From positions 8,184,001-8,248,000 of the forward strand of contig NC_045128.1 of assembly GCF_007655135.1 (NCBI RefSeq): a stretch of 64,000 bases of DNA, read 5' to 3'. The notes beneath the pieces are model-generated. The model was not told where the DNA came from and did not search any database. It saw nothing but the letters and a program-made list of their open reading frames with translations. Source of the DNA: Punica granatum. Its lineage: Eukaryota; Streptophyta; Magnoliopsida; Myrtales; Lythraceae. Numbering within the stretch: the first letter of the stretch is position 1; each line of letters starts with the position of its first letter. Positions 63,047-64,000 of this stretch are shown here, piece by piece. Both the position numbers and the translations under genes were made by a program.

Positions 63047-63640
63047 TAATTTTCTGTAATCGGGTTCATCATGTTGGTCGGGAATTACCTCACGTAAAAG
63101 TGTAACTCATAATTCAACCTATGCAATTTAAAGTTGGATGTACTGAAAAAAAAAAAGAACTTATAAATTGAAGAGGAAAAAATGCCTCCTTCAGCTTGGA
63201 TATACTTGGAAAATTTTCTTAAACAAAAATATTATTATTAATAAGAAAATTTGACTGACTACAATACACCTCTACCCCGTGCATATGCAGGGGTCGGTTC
63301 GTCTAGTTTTGTATAACTGTGAGAAATGAGGGACGAGGGTAGCGTGGAGAGTGAGGGCGATGAGTAGTGGAGTTGGTAGTTACTTGTTAGTTAATTTCGA
63401 TAGTAATCTCAATTTTGTGGCTCATAAAATTGAAGTTTACGTGGAAAATGGTATTTTGGAACGTCGAAAGAGAGAAGGAAGGAGACCGTTTGGCTTTATA
63501 TAATAATATAAATATAGATATAGATAATTCGCTTAAGAAATAATAACTAATAATTAATTTAGAGTTCCACTAGCTCACGAAAAAATTAATAGTCCACTAA
63601 ATCAGCAAGATAAGATAAGATAATATGATTGTTTAATCAT
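63047..63640. other. AT-rich intergenic DNA, no gene
   Basis: No gene or bounded element seen. Confidence 0.4.
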
Positions 63641-63644
63641 AATC

Positions 63645-63815
63645 ATGTTTTACGTATTTTAATTTAATAAGCGAGCACTAATAATAAGATTTATGGTTCG
63701 AATCTTATGAATAAATAAAATGTATGGGTGTGAGAGTTTTACCCCTTAAGGAGTCAATTTGGCTCGAACTAGATTCAACGGGCCCGTTAGATTTCGGAAC
63801 ATCAAATTGCACACT
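63645..63815 (+). mobile_element. SINE (family A), copy
   Basis: It carries the best B-box of the family (GGTTCGAATCTT at 63692-63703), followed by GTGTGAGAGTTTTACCCCTT, GGAGTCAATTTGGCTCGAAC and TAGATTCAACGGG. The tRNA-like front part lies at 63660-63690. Confidence 0.72.
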
Positions 63816-63936
63816 GAAATAAAAAGAAAAAAGAAGAGCCGATTGTGTGGAGGAGCCAGAAGAACAAAATAAATTAAATTTTAATTCCAGGATCTCCATA
63901 TATATATCCTTCAAAGTCACATTATATAACTAAAAT

Positions 63937-64000
63937 GAGGGTGTAGCGAAATGGCGCATATCATCGTTTGTTGATTTAGGGGTCATAGGTTCGATACCTA
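63937..64000 (+). mobile_element. SINE (family B), copy 2, cut by window end
   Basis: GAGGGTGTAGCGAAATGGCGC holds an A-box-like TAGCGAAATGG (63944-63954), and GGTTCGATACC at 63988-63998 is a good B-box. The spacing is that of a tRNA-derived pol III promoter. The element runs off the window. Confidence 0.68.

Noticed and set aside
63937..64000. A true tRNA gene at the window end
   Set aside because: A- and B-boxes are present, but no acceptor-stem or anticodon-stem pairing could be followed, and a related copy at 61994 points to a SINE. The truncated end prevents certainty.

Overview
This is nuclear DNA of a flowering plant, almost certainly a eudicot. The evidence is AT-rich intergenic DNA, short GT-AG introns, and six genes whose encoded families are plant-specific or have clear plant orthologues: a PIN2-type auxin carrier, a group IId WRKY factor, a SIAMESE-related CDK inhibitor, a plant USE1 SNARE, a plant TMEM230 and a Golgi-type nucleotide-sugar transporter. 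A seventh, small gene encodes a secreted peptide precursor. The species cannot be fixed from the sequence.

Layout. 0-4 kb: small secreted peptide gene (+), a long inverted repeat, and a two-exon TMEM230 gene (-). 4.3-7 kb: decayed LINE and a Ty3/gypsy 5' end. 8-11.2 kb: seven-exon USE1 gene (+) behind a promoter with three evenly spaced site II motifs. 12.5 kb: hAT-type MITE with a perfect 8-bp target duplication. 13.8-14.1 kb: intronless SMR gene (+). 15.7-18.3 kb: two large foldback elements. 18.3-22.9 kb: AT-rich DNA without genes. 23.0-24.2 kb: three-exon WRKY IId gene (-) in a GC-rich island. 25.5-28.6 kb: decayed CACTA transposon. 28.6-43.9 kb: about 15 kb without genes, holding LINE, SINE and CACTA scraps and, at 38.0-41.4 kb, two opposed copies of one LTR family with exact target duplications, one of them a gag-only element. 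44.0-48.0 kb: seven-exon PIN2 gene (+). 49.5-50.0 kb: a TRIM retroelement. 50.6-51.6 kb: Ty1/copia fragment. 53.3-57.0 kb: seven-exon nucleotide-sugar transporter gene (-). 57.5-64 kb: AT-rich tail rich in tRNA-derived SINEs; one SINE is cut by the window end.

The genes are independent plant loci with no operon-like logic. Loosely, the secreted peptide and PIN2 both belong to families that act in root growth and auxin transport, but there is no evidence that they are co-regulated. I found no clear new gene system. The most interesting structural items are the paired gag-only and internally deleted LTR elements, the peptide with its unusual tail, the long hairpin near 2 kb, and one SINE family present in seven copies. 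All gene models are read from sequence by splice-site logic and family resemblance; no search was run.
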